Of a stretch of DNA of 64,000 bases, positions 38,696 through 48,002 are shown one piece after another; the stretch's first letter is position 1, and each line of letters begins with the position of its first letter. Source of the stretch: an uncultured Bryobacterales bacterium (GTDB taxonomy: Bacteria > Acidobacteriota > Terriglobia > Bryobacterales > UBA6623); contig OY282420.1 of NCBI GenBank assembly GCA_958295955.1, positions 3,734,435 through 3,798,434 on the forward strand. Reading direction: 5' to 3'. Made by a program: the position numbers and the translations under genes. Under the pieces are notes generated by a model that was not told the origin of the DNA, ran no database searches, and saw only the letters and a list, made by a program, of their open reading frames with translations.

Positions 38696-38870
38696 CCGAA
38701 TTGTCAACAACTTGGCGGGTTGCGCGCGGATTTGCGCAATTTTGCTGCGGAATCATGCGTTCCTTGCCCGCTCGTCGAGCGGGAGCGCCTCGCCGGGGGC
38801 GGTCAGCGGCGGCGCGCCGGGGCGCGCCCCGATCTACAGGCGGCTATGCGGCAAGCTGAAAAATACGCTG

Positions 38871-38899
38871 TTGACGCGGCTTTGGCGAGTGGGTACACT
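38871..38899 (+). promoter_or_regulatory. sigma70-type promoter of the ilv operon
   Basis: TTGACG at 38871-38876, a 17-base spacer, and TACACT at 38894-38899. This gives a transcript start near 38906 and a leader of more than 400 bases before ilvB. The stretch 38700-38870 holds nothing recognisable. Confidence 0.7.
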
Positions 38900-39026
38900 C
38901 AAAGGGAAGGGGCGTTGCCCCCGCTGTCAAGGTCTCTGGTATATGGCGCCGCGGCAAACAAGCAGTTGGCAAGCCGTCCGGGGTTGCCGCCGTGCGCCCC
39001 GCGGGTCGAAGGGGCTTGCGGCGCGT

Positions 39027-39176
39027 ATGGGCGAGCTTTCTCCCGTTGCCGCGCCCTCGGTTCCCGAAAACGGCCCGTCTTCCAGCGCATCTTGCGTCAG
39101 GGAGGGGACGGTCCCCGCCGCGGTCGTCCGCATCGACGACTCCATTATTATTGTCGCTGTACCGGGCCCCGGCTGA
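39027..39176 (+). CDS. putative ilv leader peptide (Ile/Val-rich end)
   Basis: A 49-codon frame in the ilvB leader that ends PAAVVRIDDSIIIVAVPGPG and stop, with Ile-Ile-Ile-Val-Ala-Val just before the end. This resembles the E. coli ivbL leader, which ends in runs of Val. Stalling at scarce Ile/Val codons would favour expression of the operon. The start is uncertain (ATG at 39027 has no good ribosome binding site, and the frame is open from 38712). The peptide is inferred from codon content and position only. Confidence 0.45.
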   Translation: MGELSPVAAPSVPENGPSSSASCVREGTVPAAVVRIDDSIIIVAVPGPG

Positions 39177-39206
39177 GCCTCTCGCGTTCGACGCGATCGA
39201 GGGGCC

Positions 39207-39253
39207 GCCGGCCGGGGCGGAACGAAAACCCGGTCGGCGTCAGCATCTTTTGT
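39207..39253 (+). terminator. possible attenuator hairpin before ilvB
   Basis: GCCGGCCGGG (39207-39216) pairs with CCCGGTCGGC (39229-39238, one G-T pair) around a 12-base loop. TCTTTT follows ten bases later. The T-tract is weak and distant. The hairpin starts 30 bases after the leader peptide stop, which fits an attenuator. Confidence 0.35.
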
Positions 39254-39329
39254 CCCGACCCTCCGCTTCGATGAATGGAACGGCCGATAGGCAAGAATAA
39301 AAACCGAGAGAGTCAGGGAAGGGCAAGCC

Positions 39330-41060
39330 ATGGCGTTGATGACAGGCGCACAGATTTTGGTCGAAAGCCTCGCGCGCGAGGGCGCCGAGGTGGTTTTTGG
39401 ATATCCGGGGGGCGTGACGCTTCCGGTTTACGACGTTTTCTACGACCACCCGCTGCGGCACGTTTTGGTGCGGCACGAAGAAAACGCGGCTTTCGCGGCG
39501 CAGGGTTTTGCGCGGGCGACCGGAAAAGTCGGCGTTTGCATGGCGACTTCGGGGCCGGGCGCCACGAATCTTACGACGGGGCTGGTGGACGCGCTGATGG
39601 ATTCGATCCCGATCGTGGCCATTACCGGCCAGGTGCCGCAGTCGCTGATCGGGCGGGACGCATTCCAGGAAGCGGACACGTTCGGCATCACCCGGTCGGC
39701 GACCAAGCACAACTATCTGGTCAAGGACATCGACAAATTGGCGCAGGCGGTCCACGAGGCGTTTTACATCGCCGGCAGCGGGCGGCCCGGACCGGTGCTG
39801 GTCGATGTGACCAAAGACGTGCTCCTGAGCAAGACCCACTACGAGGCGGCGGGCAAGATGCGCCCCTTGCGCGGCTACGGCTTGCAGTTGACTCCCGAGA
39901 GCGCGGCGGTCGAGGCCGCGGTCGATTTTCTCTGGGGGGCGGAGCGGCCGTATATCTATGCCGGCGGCGGCGTGATCGCATCGGGGGCGCATGAGGAACT
40001 GGTGCGGCTCTCGGAGATTTTGGGCGCTCCCGTGGCGCATACCGTCATGGGTTTGGGCGCGATGCCGACCGGGCATCCGAACTTCATTTCGATGTTGGGG
40101 ATGCACGGCGGCTATGCGGCCAATATGGGCGTGACCGAGTGCGATGCGCTGATTGGGGTCGGGGTGCGCTTCGACGACCGCGTGACGGGGCGGCTCGACG
40201 CTTTCGCGCCGAATGCGCGCGTGCTGCACGTGGACGTGGACGAGGCGGAAATCAGCAAAAATCGCCGGGCCGATGTCGGCGTGGTCGGCGACGCGAAGAT
40301 CGTGCTGCGCGCGATCAACGAACGGCTGGAGGCAACGAGGGCCGAGAGGGGCGGCGAAAACTTGACGGCGCGCCGGGCATGGATGGACCGCATTCGCGTC
40401 ATGAAGGCCGAAAATCCGTTCGTTTATACGCCCTCTCAGGATGAGATCAAGCCGCAGTTCCTCATGGAAAAGCTCGACGAGATCGCGCAGGGCGAAGCGA
40501 TCGTGACGGTCGATGTCGGCCAGCATCAGATGTGGGCCGCGCAATATATGCGCTTCAACCGTCCCCGGTTGTGGCAATCGTCCAGCGGGCTGGGCTCGAT
40601 GGGTTTCGGCCTGCCGGCGTCGATGGGCGCGGTCGTGGCCTGTCCGCAGAAGACGGTGATCAGCATTGTGGGCGACGGCGGGTTCATGATGGCGCTGCCG
40701 GAACTGGGCACGATCGCTTCGAACGGACTGCCGATCAAAATCGTCGTCATGAACAACGGCACGCTGGGCATGGTGCGCCAATGGCAGCAGTTGTTCTTCA
40801 ACAAGCGCTACAGTCAGGTGGAAATCAGTTCCTTCCCGAATGCGGAGTTGCTCGGAGCGGCGTTCGGGATTCCGGCCCGCACGGTCGATAAGCCTGCGGA
40901 TCTCGACGGCGCCCTCAAGGAGGCGTTTTTCGAGGCGGGTCCCTATCTGCTCAACGTCAAGGTGGCGCCGGAAGAGTGCGTTTACCCGATGGTTCCCGCC
41001 GGCGGCGCCGTGAACGAGATGATCCTTGCGCCGCAGCCGCCGGCGCCGGTGGGCGGTTAG
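39330..41060 (+). CDS. ilvB: acetolactate synthase large subunit
   Basis: A 576-residue ThDP enzyme that condenses two pyruvates, or pyruvate with 2-oxobutyrate, the first common step to Val, Leu and Ile. Visible parts: N-terminal FGYPGGVTLPVYD, HEENAAFAAQGFARATGK with the catalytic Glu, SGPGATNLTTGLVDA, and the ThDP motif GDGGFMMALPELGT with NNGTLGMV. The length is typical. It opens the ilvB-ilvN-ilvC-cimA operon and is followed by ilvN after 21 bases. Confidence 0.96.
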   Translation: MALMTGAQILVESLAREGAEVVFGYPGGVTLPVYDVFYDHPLRHVLVRHEENAAFAAQGFARATGKVGVCMATSGPGATNLTTGLVDALMDSIPIVAITGQVPQSLIGRDAFQEADTFGITRSATKHNYLVKDIDKLAQAVHEAFYIAGSGRPGPVLVDVTKDVLLSKTHYEAAGKMRPLRGYGLQLTPESAAVEAAVDFLWGAERPYIYAGGGVIASGAHEELVRLSEILGAPVAHTVMGLGAMPTGHPNFISMLGMHGGYAANMGVTECDALIGVGVRFDDRVTGRLDAFAPNARVLHVDVDEAEISKNRRADVGVVGDAKIVLRAINERLEATRAERGGENLTARRAWMDRIRVMKAENPFVYTPSQDEIKPQFLMEKLDEIAQGEAIVTVDVGQHQMWAAQYMRFNRPRLWQSSSGLGSMGFGLPASMGAVVACPQKTVISIVGDGGFMMALPELGTIASNGLPIKIVVMNNGTLGMVRQWQQLFFNKRYSQVEISSFPNAELLGAAFGIPARTVDKPADLDGALKEAFFEAGPYLLNVKVAPEECVYPMVPAGGAVNEMILAPQPPAPVGG

Positions 41061-41081
41061 ACGAGACAGAGGCAAAACACG

Positions 41082-41627
41082 ATGCAACAACTGATTTCTC
41101 TGCTCGTCGAAAACCAGCCCGGCGCGCTGATGCGCGTGGCCGGAGTGCTCACCTCGCGCGGCTACAACATCGAGAGCCTGACCGTCGCCAAGACGCTCGA
41201 CCCGACGCTTTCGAGCATGACCATCGTGGCTAACGTCAACGAGGAAGGCCGCGACCTGCTGATCAAGCAGATTACCCGCCTGGTGAACGTGATCAAGGCC
41301 GTGGATCTGACCGTTTCTCACGCCGTGCGGCGGGAGTTGGCCTTAATCAAGGTTTACGCTTCGCAAGACAAGCGGGCCGGGTTGTTGCGCGAAGCCGAGA
41401 TTTTCCGGGCGCGGGTCGTGGATGCGGCGCCCAATTCGTACACGCTTGAAGTGACGGGTTCGCCGGATAAGCTCGACGCCCTGATCTCGCTGCTGCACAA
41501 CTACGGACAAGTGGAGATGGTGCGCTCGGGCGCCATGGCCATGGCCCGCGAAAAGCAGAACAAGCTGCCGATCCCCAAGTTCGGCGAGGCCGTCGAGGAG
41601 CCCGTCGCGGAGATGGTGGAAAGCTGA
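41082..41627 (+). CDS. ilvN: acetolactate synthase small (regulatory) subunit
   Basis: A 181-residue regulatory subunit. The N-terminal ACT domain (LLVENQPGALMRVAGVLTSR GYNIESLTV) binds valine for feedback inhibition. The C-terminal domain (RELALIKVYA, LEVTGSPDKLDALISLL) activates the large subunit. It lies directly after ilvB. Confidence 0.95.
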   Translation: MQQLISLLVENQPGALMRVAGVLTSRGYNIESLTVAKTLDPTLSSMTIVANVNEEGRDLLIKQITRLVNVIKAVDLTVSHAVRRELALIKVYASQDKRAGLLREAEIFRARVVDAAPNSYTLEVTGSPDKLDALISLLHNYGQVEMVRSGAMAMAREKQNKLPIPKFGEAVEEPVAEMVES

Positions 41628-41699
41628 CGCAAACGGCCCAAACTTTGGCATCCGCTTGCGGATGCGCGCAAAAATTCTGAAAGGACTGGAACGAAAAGA

Positions 41700-42725
41700 A
41701 TGCCGGCGATTATCTATTACGAACAAGACGGAGATCTCGATTTGCTGCGAGGCAAGAAGATTGCCGTTATCGGTTACGGCAGCCAGGGGCATGCCCATGC
41801 CCTCAATCTGCAGGAGAGCGGCCTGGACGTGGTTGTCGGTCTCTACGCGGGATCGAAGTCCTGGCCGAAAGCCGAGGCGGCGGGCCTCGAGGTCAAGACG
41901 GTCGCCGCTGCGGTGAAGAGCGCCCAAGTGGTGATGATTCTGCTGCCCGACCACATCCAGCCCGATCTTTACAAAAGCGAGATCGAGCCCAATCTGGACG
42001 CGGGCGACACGCTGATGTTCGCTCACGGATTCTCGATTCACTGGAAAGAGATTGCTCCGCCGGACAACGTGGATGTCTCGATGATCGCTCCCAAGGCGCC
42101 GGGGCACCGCGTGCGGGAATTGTTCGTCGAAGGCGTCGGCGTGCCGGGGCTGGTTGCCGTCGCGCAAGACGTTTCGGGCCGAGCCAAAGAGCAGGCGCTG
42201 GCATACGCCCTGGGGCTCGGCTGTCTGAAGGCGGGCGTGATCGAGACGACGTTCAAGGAAGAGACCGAGAGCGATTTGTTCGGCGAGCAGTCGGTGCTCT
42301 GCGGGGGAACGGCGGAACTGGTGCGGGCCGGTTTCCAGACGCTGGTCGATGCCGGATACCAGCCGGAGATTGCCTATTTCGAATGTCTCCACGAGTTGAA
42401 GCTGATCGTCGATTTGATGTACGAAGGCGGCTTGAGCTACATGCGCTACTCGGTTTCGGATACGGCCGAGTACGGCGATTACACGCGCGGGCCGCGGGTG
42501 ATCGACGAGCGGGTCCGCGAGAGCATGAAGCAGGTGCTGGCCGAGATTCAGTCCGGACGCTTCGCCAAGGAATGGATGGATGAAAACCGCGCGGGCCGCC
42601 GCAAGTTTCTGGATACCCGCGAGCGGCAGGAAACGCAATTGATCGAGGAAGTCGGGGGCAGGCTGCGCGCCATGATGCCGTTCCTCAAAAAGGAGAAGCC
42701 CGAATCGACGCCGATGGCTTCGTAG
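41700..42725 (+). CDS. ilvC: ketol-acid reductoisomerase (class I)
   Basis: A 341-residue NADP(H)-dependent enzyme that rearranges and reduces acetolactate or acetohydroxybutyrate. The Rossmann motif is [15 protein letters not shown]. The knotted C-terminal domain shows the Mg-binding acids in [15 protein letters not shown] and [18 protein letters not shown]. The length is that of the short class I form. Third gene of the operon. Confidence 0.96.
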   Translation: MPAIIYYEQDGDLDLLRGKKIAVIGYGSQGHAHALNLQESGLDVVVGLYAGSKSWPKAEAAGLEVKTVAAAVKSAQVVMILLPDHIQPDLYKSEIEPNLDAGDTLMFAHGFSIHWKEIAPPDNVDVSMIAPKAPGHRVRELFVEGVGVPGLVAVAQDVSGRAKEQALAYALGLGCLKAGVIETTFKEETESDLFGEQSVLCGGTAELVRAGFQTLVDAGYQPEIAYFECLHELKLIVDLMYEGGLSYMRYSVSDTAEYGDYTRGPRVIDERVRESMKQVLAEIQSGRFAKEWMDENRAGRRKFLDTRERQETQLIEEVGGRLRAMMPFLKKEKPESTPMAS

Positions 42726-42777
42726 CCGGGCGGCCGCTCCGGCGGCTGCGGCCGATTCGTGAATCGAGGATAGAGCG

Positions 42778-44388
42778 ATGCGAGTATTCGTTTACGACAC
42801 GACGCTCCGCGACGGCACCCAGGGCGAGAACGTTTCGTTTTCGGTCGACGACAAGCTGTCGATCGCCCGCAAGCTGGACGCCATAGGCATCGATTACATC
42901 GAGGGCGGCTGGCCCGGCTCGAATCCCCGCGACGAAGGGTTTTTCGAGCGGGCCAAGACGGAGCTCGCTCTGAAACATGCGCGGCTGACCGCCTTCGGCT
43001 CCACCCGGCACGTTGCCAACAGGCCGCAAGACGACGAGAACGTGCGCAAGCTCGTGGACTCGGAAACGCCGGTCGTCACGATTTTCGGCAAAAGCTGGGA
43101 CCTGCACACCGAGCGGGCGCTGCGGGTCAGCGAAGAGCAAAACCGCGAGATGATCGCCTCCACGGTCGCCTATCTCAAGGCGCTGGGGCGCGAGGTGATC
43201 TACGACGCGGAGCACTTCTTCGACGGCTACGAGTCGAACCGCGATTTTGCGCTGCGCACGCTGGAGGCGGCGCAACGGGCGGGCGCCGACGCGCTGGTGC
43301 TTTGCGACACCAACGGCGGGACGCTGACCGCCCGCCTGGCGGAGATCGTCGCCGACGTGCGCAAGAACTTCGACGGAATCCTCGGCATTCATACCCACAA
43401 CGACTCGGAGATGGCGGTCGCCAATGCCGTCGCCGCGGTCGAGCTCGGCGCCACGCACGTGCAGGGCACGATGAACGGGTACGGCGAGCGCTGCGGCAAT
43501 TGCAACTTGATTCCGCTCGTCTGCAACCTGGAGTTGAAGCTCGGCCACACGACCGTCGGACGCGAGAACATCGGCAAGATGACCAGCTTCGCCAACTACA
43601 TCGCGGACATGGCCAACCTGGTGCTGACCAACGGCGCGGCGTTTGTCGGCAAGAGCGCTTTCGCCCATAAGGGCGGGATTCACGTCAGCGCCGTATTGCG
43701 CGAGGCTTCCACCTACGAGCACGTCGAGCCCGAAACCGTCGGCAACGAGCGCCGCGTGCTGGTCAGCGACCTTTCGGGCCGCAGCAACATCGCTTTCAAG
43801 CTGCAGGAGAAGGGCTGGGAGGAAAAGCTCGACGACGCGGCGCGCAAGCGCGTTCTCGCCCGCATCAAGCAGATGGAGTTCGAGGGCTACGAGTTGGAAT
43901 CCGCCGACGGCTCTTTCGAGTTGCTGATCCGCCAGGCGCTGGCGCCCGAGACGTATTTCTTCAAGCTCGACCGGATGCGCATGGTCACGCACAAGTCGGG
44001 CTGGGAGCGGTCGCAATGCGCGGTCAAGATGACCGTCGATACTCCCGCCGGCCCGCAGCAGGCTGAAGTTTCCGCCTCGGGGCCGTTCGACGCCATCGCG
44101 GGCGCTTTGCGGCGCTGCCTGGGGCAGGTCTATCCGGCGGTCGCCGACATTCGGCTGGTGGACTACAAGGTGCGCGTGCTCGATCCGGGCAAGGGCACCG
44201 CGGCCAAGGTGCGGGTGCTGATCAACTGGACGGACCACAAGGACGTCTGGACGACCGTGGGCGTGTCCGACGACGTGCTCGAAGCAAGCTGGAACGCGCT
44301 TTGCGACTCGGTGCGGCTGGAGTTGCTGCGGCTGGAGGACGCCGCGCCGGCCGCGGACGGCGTTGCGCAGCGAGCGAAGACGGCGTAA
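42778..44388 (+). CDS. cimA: (R)-citramalate synthase
   Basis: A 536-residue DRE-TIM metallolyase: DTTLRDGTQGENVSFS at the N-terminus, GIDYIEGGWPGSNP, metal ligands in GIHTHNDSEMAVANA, and a C-terminal LeuA-type regulatory domain (about 370-520). The GGWPGSNPRD stretch is typical of the CimA branch rather than LeuA. It makes citramalate from pyruvate and acetyl-CoA, giving 2-oxobutyrate for isoleucine without threonine deaminase. This explains its place behind ilvBNC. Confidence 0.92.
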   Translation: MRVFVYDTTLRDGTQGENVSFSVDDKLSIARKLDAIGIDYIEGGWPGSNPRDEGFFERAKTELALKHARLTAFGSTRHVANRPQDDENVRKLVDSETPVVTIFGKSWDLHTERALRVSEEQNREMIASTVAYLKALGREVIYDAEHFFDGYESNRDFALRTLEAAQRAGADALVLCDTNGGTLTARLAEIVADVRKNFDGILGIHTHNDSEMAVANAVAAVELGATHVQGTMNGYGERCGNCNLIPLVCNLELKLGHTTVGRENIGKMTSFANYIADMANLVLTNGAAFVGKSAFAHKGGIHVSAVLREASTYEHVEPETVGNERRVLVSDLSGRSNIAFKLQEKGWEEKLDDAARKRVLARIKQMEFEGYELESADGSFELLIRQALAPETYFFKLDRMRMVTHKSGWERSQCAVKMTVDTPAGPQQAEVSASGPFDAIAGALRRCLGQVYPAVADIRLVDYKVRVLDPGKGTAAKVRVLINWTDHKDVWTTVGVSDDVLEASWNALCDSVRLELLRLEDAAPAADGVAQRAKTA

Positions 44389-44437
44389 TTGCGTCCCCGC
44401 CGGATATGCGCGGCGCGCGGCGGATTATCTTGAGGTC

Positions 44438-45217
44438 ATGGAGGCGCGCTTGACCGATACTGAGCGAATGGAGGGGACATTGACTGCTTTCAACGGTTTC
44501 CAATTCGGCGGCGGCGGCTTCAACTATCTCGAAGGCCGGCGCATCCTGGGCTTGGCGATGGGTGCGTTGCGCAGGCGGACCGACCTGCGTTCCGAGCTCG
44601 GCATCGCTCCGCAGCATCCGGGCAGAGGGGCCGTTAAGGAAGACGACGATGTTTGGGATGTTCTTGTTTTCGCCGGCTTCGCCGAGGTGAAAAACTTTAC
44701 CAAGAACCCGCATCTCTCCCTCGGCATCGGCTGGACTGACGTGTCGGCAATGTTGACGCTGCCCAACAAGGCGCGGGCGCCGCATCGGCGGGCGCTGATA
44801 GGGCTCGACAAGGAGGACTTTTGCTGCAAGGTGGATACGCTCCTGGAGAACATGCGCCCCCTGTTGTCGGGCTGTCCGGGAGCGGAGCCGCGCCTGCGCG
44901 TTCGGCAGCGGCACGGGAAAAGGGGGGCCCCGCTGCTACGCGATGCGTACATCGACATCGACCTCCGCACGCGCAGCGGCGATGAAGAGAGCCGCGTCAA
45001 GCCTCAGCCCGAGTGGATCGGCGCGGCCTTTGACGCCCTCAAGAACAAGCGCAAGGAGTCCAACCTCGAATTGCAGATCGGCGCGAGGTTCCCTTATCGG
45101 ACTTGCCAAGCGATTCAGCAACCCGAAGCGCTCGACTTCGCGGCCGCGGCCTGGATTGCCTGCAAGCCGTATATCGAGGCCATCTGCGAATCTCGGGGCG
45201 CCGGCAATCAGGGCTAA
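44438..45217 (+). CDS. hypothetical protein downstream of cimA
   Basis: A 259-residue cytoplasmic protein with no recognised domain. It opens METARLTD-like (MEARLTDTERMEGTLTAF) with a glycine patch (FQFGGGGFNY), then mixed helices, ending in SRGAGNQG. I place the start at the ATG at 44438 because the frame upstream overlaps cimA. It runs convergently into recR with a four-base overlap of ends. The function cannot be read from sequence. Confidence 0.55.
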   Translation: MEARLTDTERMEGTLTAFNGFQFGGGGFNYLEGRRILGLAMGALRRRTDLRSELGIAPQHPGRGAVKEDDDVWDVLVFAGFAEVKNFTKNPHLSLGIGWTDVSAMLTLPNKARAPHRRALIGLDKEDFCCKVDTLLENMRPLLSGCPGAEPRLRVRQRHGKRGAPLLRDAYIDIDLRTRSGDEESRVKPQPEWIGAAFDALKNKRKESNLELQIGARFPYRTCQAIQQPEALDFAAAAWIACKPYIEAICESRGAGNQG

Positions 45218-45819
45218 ACTTCGCGGCGGCCTTCGATCGATTCGAGCATGGTTGCTTCGTCGATGAACTCGATCTCGCTGCCCACGGGGATGCCCAAGCC
45301 GATGCGGCTGACCTTGACGCCCAGCGGTTTCAGCAGCCGGCTCAGGTAGGCCGACGTGGCCTGCCCCTCGGTTGTCGGACTCGTCCCCAGGATGACTTCC
45401 CGAACGTCGATTTCCCGCATCCGCTCCAGCAGGTTCTTGATTTTCAGGTCTTCGGGGCCGATGTTGCGCAGGGGCGAGAGCGCGCCGTGCAAAACGTGGT
45501 ACGTCCCGTTGTAGGAGCGGGTGCGCTCGACAACCATGATGTTGGTCGGCTGCTCGAGCACGCAGACCAGGCCGTGATCGCGGTTCGGATCGGAACAAAT
45601 CGGGCAGAGCTCGCCTTCGGCGATGTTGTTGCAACGGGCGCACAGTCGGATCAGCGCGCGCATCTCGGAGATCGCGCCGGCCAGCCGCTCGGCTTCCTCC
45701 CGGCTTGTGCCCAGCAGGTGAAAAGCGATGCGCTGGGCGGATTTCGAGCCGACTCCCGGCAGCCGCTTGAGTTCGTCCACGAGGCGGGACATCGGCGCGG
45801 CCAGATCGTCAAGAGCCAT
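45214..45819 (-). CDS. recR: recombination mediator RecR
   Basis: A 201-residue RecR. A helix-hairpin-helix start (LKRLPGVGSKSAQRIAFHLL) is followed by a Cys4 zinc finger (CARCNNIAEGELCPICSD) and a Toprim domain (VCVLEQPTNIMVVERT, LGTSPTTEGQATSAYL). It helps load RecA onto gaps. It follows ybaB and dnaX in the conserved dnaX-ybaB-recR order. Confidence 0.96.
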   Translation of the reverse strand: MALDDLAAPMSRLVDELKRLPGVGSKSAQRIAFHLLGTSREEAERLAGAISEMRALIRLCARCNNIAEGELCPICSDPNRDHGLVCVLEQPTNIMVVERTRSYNGTYHVLHGALSPLRNIGPEDLKIKNLLERMREIDVREVILGTSPTTEGQATSAYLSRLLKPLGVKVSRIGLGIPVGSEIEFIDEATMLESIEGRREV

Positions 45820-45857
45820 GTTTCACTCCCAGCCGGCGATCCCCGTTCGCGGGGCCG

Positions 45858-46169
45858 TCAGCCGAGCAGCCCCGGCGGCAGCCCCATGCCGCCCATGAGG
45901 CCGCCGACCTTCGATTGGGTTTCCTCGTCCACGCGCTTGGCCGCCTCGTTCACCGCGCCGCGAACCATGTCTTGCAGCATTTCGACGTCTTCGACGGCAT
46001 CGGGGTCGATGGCGATGTCGAGAACTTTCTTGTGGCCGTCCATCTTGACCGAGACCATGCCCCCGCCGGTGGACGCTTCGACGCGGATCCGGCCGATCTC
46101 CTCTTGCATGCGTTCCTGCATGGCCTTGGCCTGCTGGAGCATTTTTTGCGGGTTTCCGGGGAATTTCAC
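45858..46169 (-). CDS. ybaB: YbaB/EbfC nucleoid-associated protein
   Basis: A 103-residue protein with the YbaB features: MLQQAKAMQERMQEEIGRI helix, then VEASTGGGMVSVKMDGHKKV and a short helical end. It forms DNA-binding dimers. It overlaps the dnaX stop by four bases (ATGA), so the two are coupled, and recR follows. Confidence 0.93.
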   Translation of the reverse strand: MKFPGNPQKMLQQAKAMQERMQEEIGRIRVEASTGGGMVSVKMDGHKKVLDIAIDPDAVEDVEMLQDMVRGAVNEAAKRVDEETQSKVGGLMGGMGLPPGLLG

Positions 46170-47836
46170 GGCGTGTACTCTCTCAGATCGCGGACTTGTC
46201 GAACGCGGCCCTCGAAGAGCCGCTGAAACTTTTGGACTACGGGGTCCGCCAGCGCCCGCCGGCTGACCGCGTCGTCCTGCTTGGCCTCTGCTTCGGGAGC
46301 GGCGGCGGCGGGCGAACCGTTCGGCGGCGCCGCATCCCCCGCCGCATTACTCCCCAGCTTAACATCGGGCTTGCTTCCCAGCAGCTTTTCCAGGGATGTC
46401 TCGATATCCCGCAGACCGAACTCGAGCACGGTGCGGTGCTCGGCCGTTGGGCGGATCTCGACGGCGCCGCCGCGCTGCTCGACTTCTCCGGCAAGCACGG
46501 CGTCGGCGATGAAGTCGTGCCCGCTGTCCTTGAGGGTTTTCGCCAGCCGGGACTTGAGGCTGTCTGCGCCGGGAGCGGGCGGGGCCGCCGCCGGCTGCGG
46601 CCGCGGCGCGGGTTCCGCGGCGGCGCTTGCCGGGCTCGCTTGCGCGGCTGCTCGCGGCCCGGCGCTGGCGGAACCGCTGCCCGCGGGCAAAGCCGGAACT
46701 TGTCCGCCGTTACCCGCCAGGCTGCCGAGAATTTTTTCGATCGGCTGCAGACGGCCCGCATAGACCAGCTTCAACAGGCCGATCTCCAGCAGGAATCGCG
46801 ACTGGGTCGTTTGCTGCAGATCCTGATAAAGCGTCAGGAGAAGTTGGACGTAACGAGTCAGGTCTTCGCTGGAAAACCGCTCGAGCCGGCGGGCGGCGGA
46901 TTGGCGTTCCCGCTCGCCGGCGGTCACCAGACGGCTGTCGGCGCCCGCCACTTTCATCACCATGAGATTGCGGAAATATCTTGTCAATTCGCCGCAAAAG
47001 TGCTGCGGGTGGCGGCCTTCGCGGAAGAGATCGTCCACTACGGCGAGCATTCCCGCCGGATCGTTGCCGCAGACCGCTTCGAGTATGCGGTCGATGATCT
47101 CGCTGGGAATTGCGCCCAGCAGGCCGCGCACCTCCCGGGCTTCGAGTTTGTTGCCGAAAGCGGCGATGGCCTGATCGAGCGTGGAAAGCGAATCGCGGAT
47201 CGAGCCGTCGCCGGCGAGCGCCGCCGCGGTCAGGGCGTCGTCGTCGGCTTCGACGCCTTCCCGCTCGCAAATGCTGCGCAGGTGGGCGATCACCTGCTCC
47301 AGGTCCACCGTGCGGAAGGCGAACGACTGGCAGCGCGAGGCGATCGTCGCCGGAATCGACTGCGGTTCCGTGGTGCAGAGGACGAAGACCACCCACTCGG
47401 GCGGCTCCTCCAGAGTTTTCAACAGCGCATTGAAAGCGTCGTTGGTGATCTGGTGGGCCTCGTCGATGATAAAAACCTTGTAGCGGTCCCGCGCGGGGCG
47501 GTATTTGACGCTTTCGCGCAACTCGCGGATATCGTCGATGCGGCGGTTCGAGGCGGCGTCGATTTCAATTACGTCCAGCGCCGAGCCGGCGGCGATTTCC
47601 CGGCATACGAGCGACTGCGGATCGGGCTTCGAGGTGGGGCCGTCCTCGCAATTGAGCGCCATGGCCAGGATGCGCGCCATAGTCGTCTTGCCGGTTCCGC
47701 GCGGCCCCGAAAAGATGTAGCCGTGAGCGACGCGGCCGCGGTCGAGCGCGTTGCGCAGCGTACGCTTCACGTGCTCTTGATTGACCACCTCGTCGAAGGT
47801 TTGCGGGCGGTACTTGCGGGCGATGACCTGATACAT
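46166..47836 (-). CDS. dnaX: DNA polymerase III gamma/tau subunit
   Basis: A 556-residue clamp-loader ATPase: YRPQTFDEVVNQEHVKRTL, Walker A GPRGTGKTTMARI, Walker B IIDEAHQIT and sensor VLCTTEPQSIPATI. The Ala/Pro-rich linker from about 380 leads to a tau-type C-terminus (RLAKTLKDSGHDFIADAVL). The zinc module is odd: where CGVCxxCREI is expected the sequence reads PDPQSLVCREI, so two of the four Cys are missing. The SRP RNA gene lies directly upstream. Confidence 0.95.
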   Translation of the reverse strand: MYQVIARKYRPQTFDEVVNQEHVKRTLRNALDRGRVAHGYIFSGPRGTGKTTMARILAMALNCEDGPTSKPDPQSLVCREIAAGSALDVIEIDAASNRRIDDIRELRESVKYRPARDRYKVFIIDEAHQITNDAFNALLKTLEEPPEWVVFVLCTTEPQSIPATIASRCQSFAFRTVDLEQVIAHLRSICEREGVEADDDALTAAALAGDGSIRDSLSTLDQAIAAFGNKLEAREVRGLLGAIPSEIIDRILEAVCGNDPAGMLAVVDDLFREGRHPQHFCGELTRYFRNLMVMKVAGADSRLVTAGERERQSAARRLERFSSEDLTRYVQLLLTLYQDLQQTTQSRFLLEIGLLKLVYAGRLQPIEKILGSLAGNGGQVPALPAGSGSASAGPRAAAQASPASAAAEPAPRPQPAAAPPAPGADSLKSRLAKTLKDSGHDFIADAVLAGEVEQRGGAVEIRPTAEHRTVLEFGLRDIETSLEKLLGSKPDVKLGSNAAGDAAPPNGSPAAAAPEAEAKQDDAVSRRALADPVVQKFQRLFEGRVRQVRDLREYTP

Positions 47837-47871
47837 GCGGCGCCGCCCCGGTTGCGCCGGCGGGCGGCGAT

Positions 47872-47971
47872 GGGCTCCGACGATTCCGCGGCACGCGCCG
47901 GAGGCCGCTGCCGTTGCTTCCTTCCGGACCTGGCGGAGTTCACGGCTTGGCGCTGCACGGGGCCGAAGCCC
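47872..47971 (-). ncRNA. ffs: bacterial signal recognition particle RNA (4.5S, small type)
   Basis: On the minus strand the hallmark apical sequence CAGGTCCGGAAGGAAGCA is present with its internal-loop flanks, and the ends GGGCTTCG and CGGAGCCC pair to close a roughly 100-base hairpin. It binds Ffh and targets membrane proteins. Its place just upstream of dnaX is a common arrangement. The ends are set from pairing and may be off by a few bases. Confidence 0.9.
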
Positions 47972-48002
47972 AACGTTCAGCTTACCACTCGACTTGCGCC
48001 GC

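Noticed and set aside
38906-39329. T-box or other riboswitch in the ilvB leader
   Set aside because: I could not find the conserved T-box antiterminator sequence or another known riboswitch core. The Ile/Val-rich frame explains the leader better.
39240-41321. 693-codon open frame on the minus strand
   Set aside because: Antisense shadow of ilvB/ilvN, His/Arg/Asp-rich with no domain.
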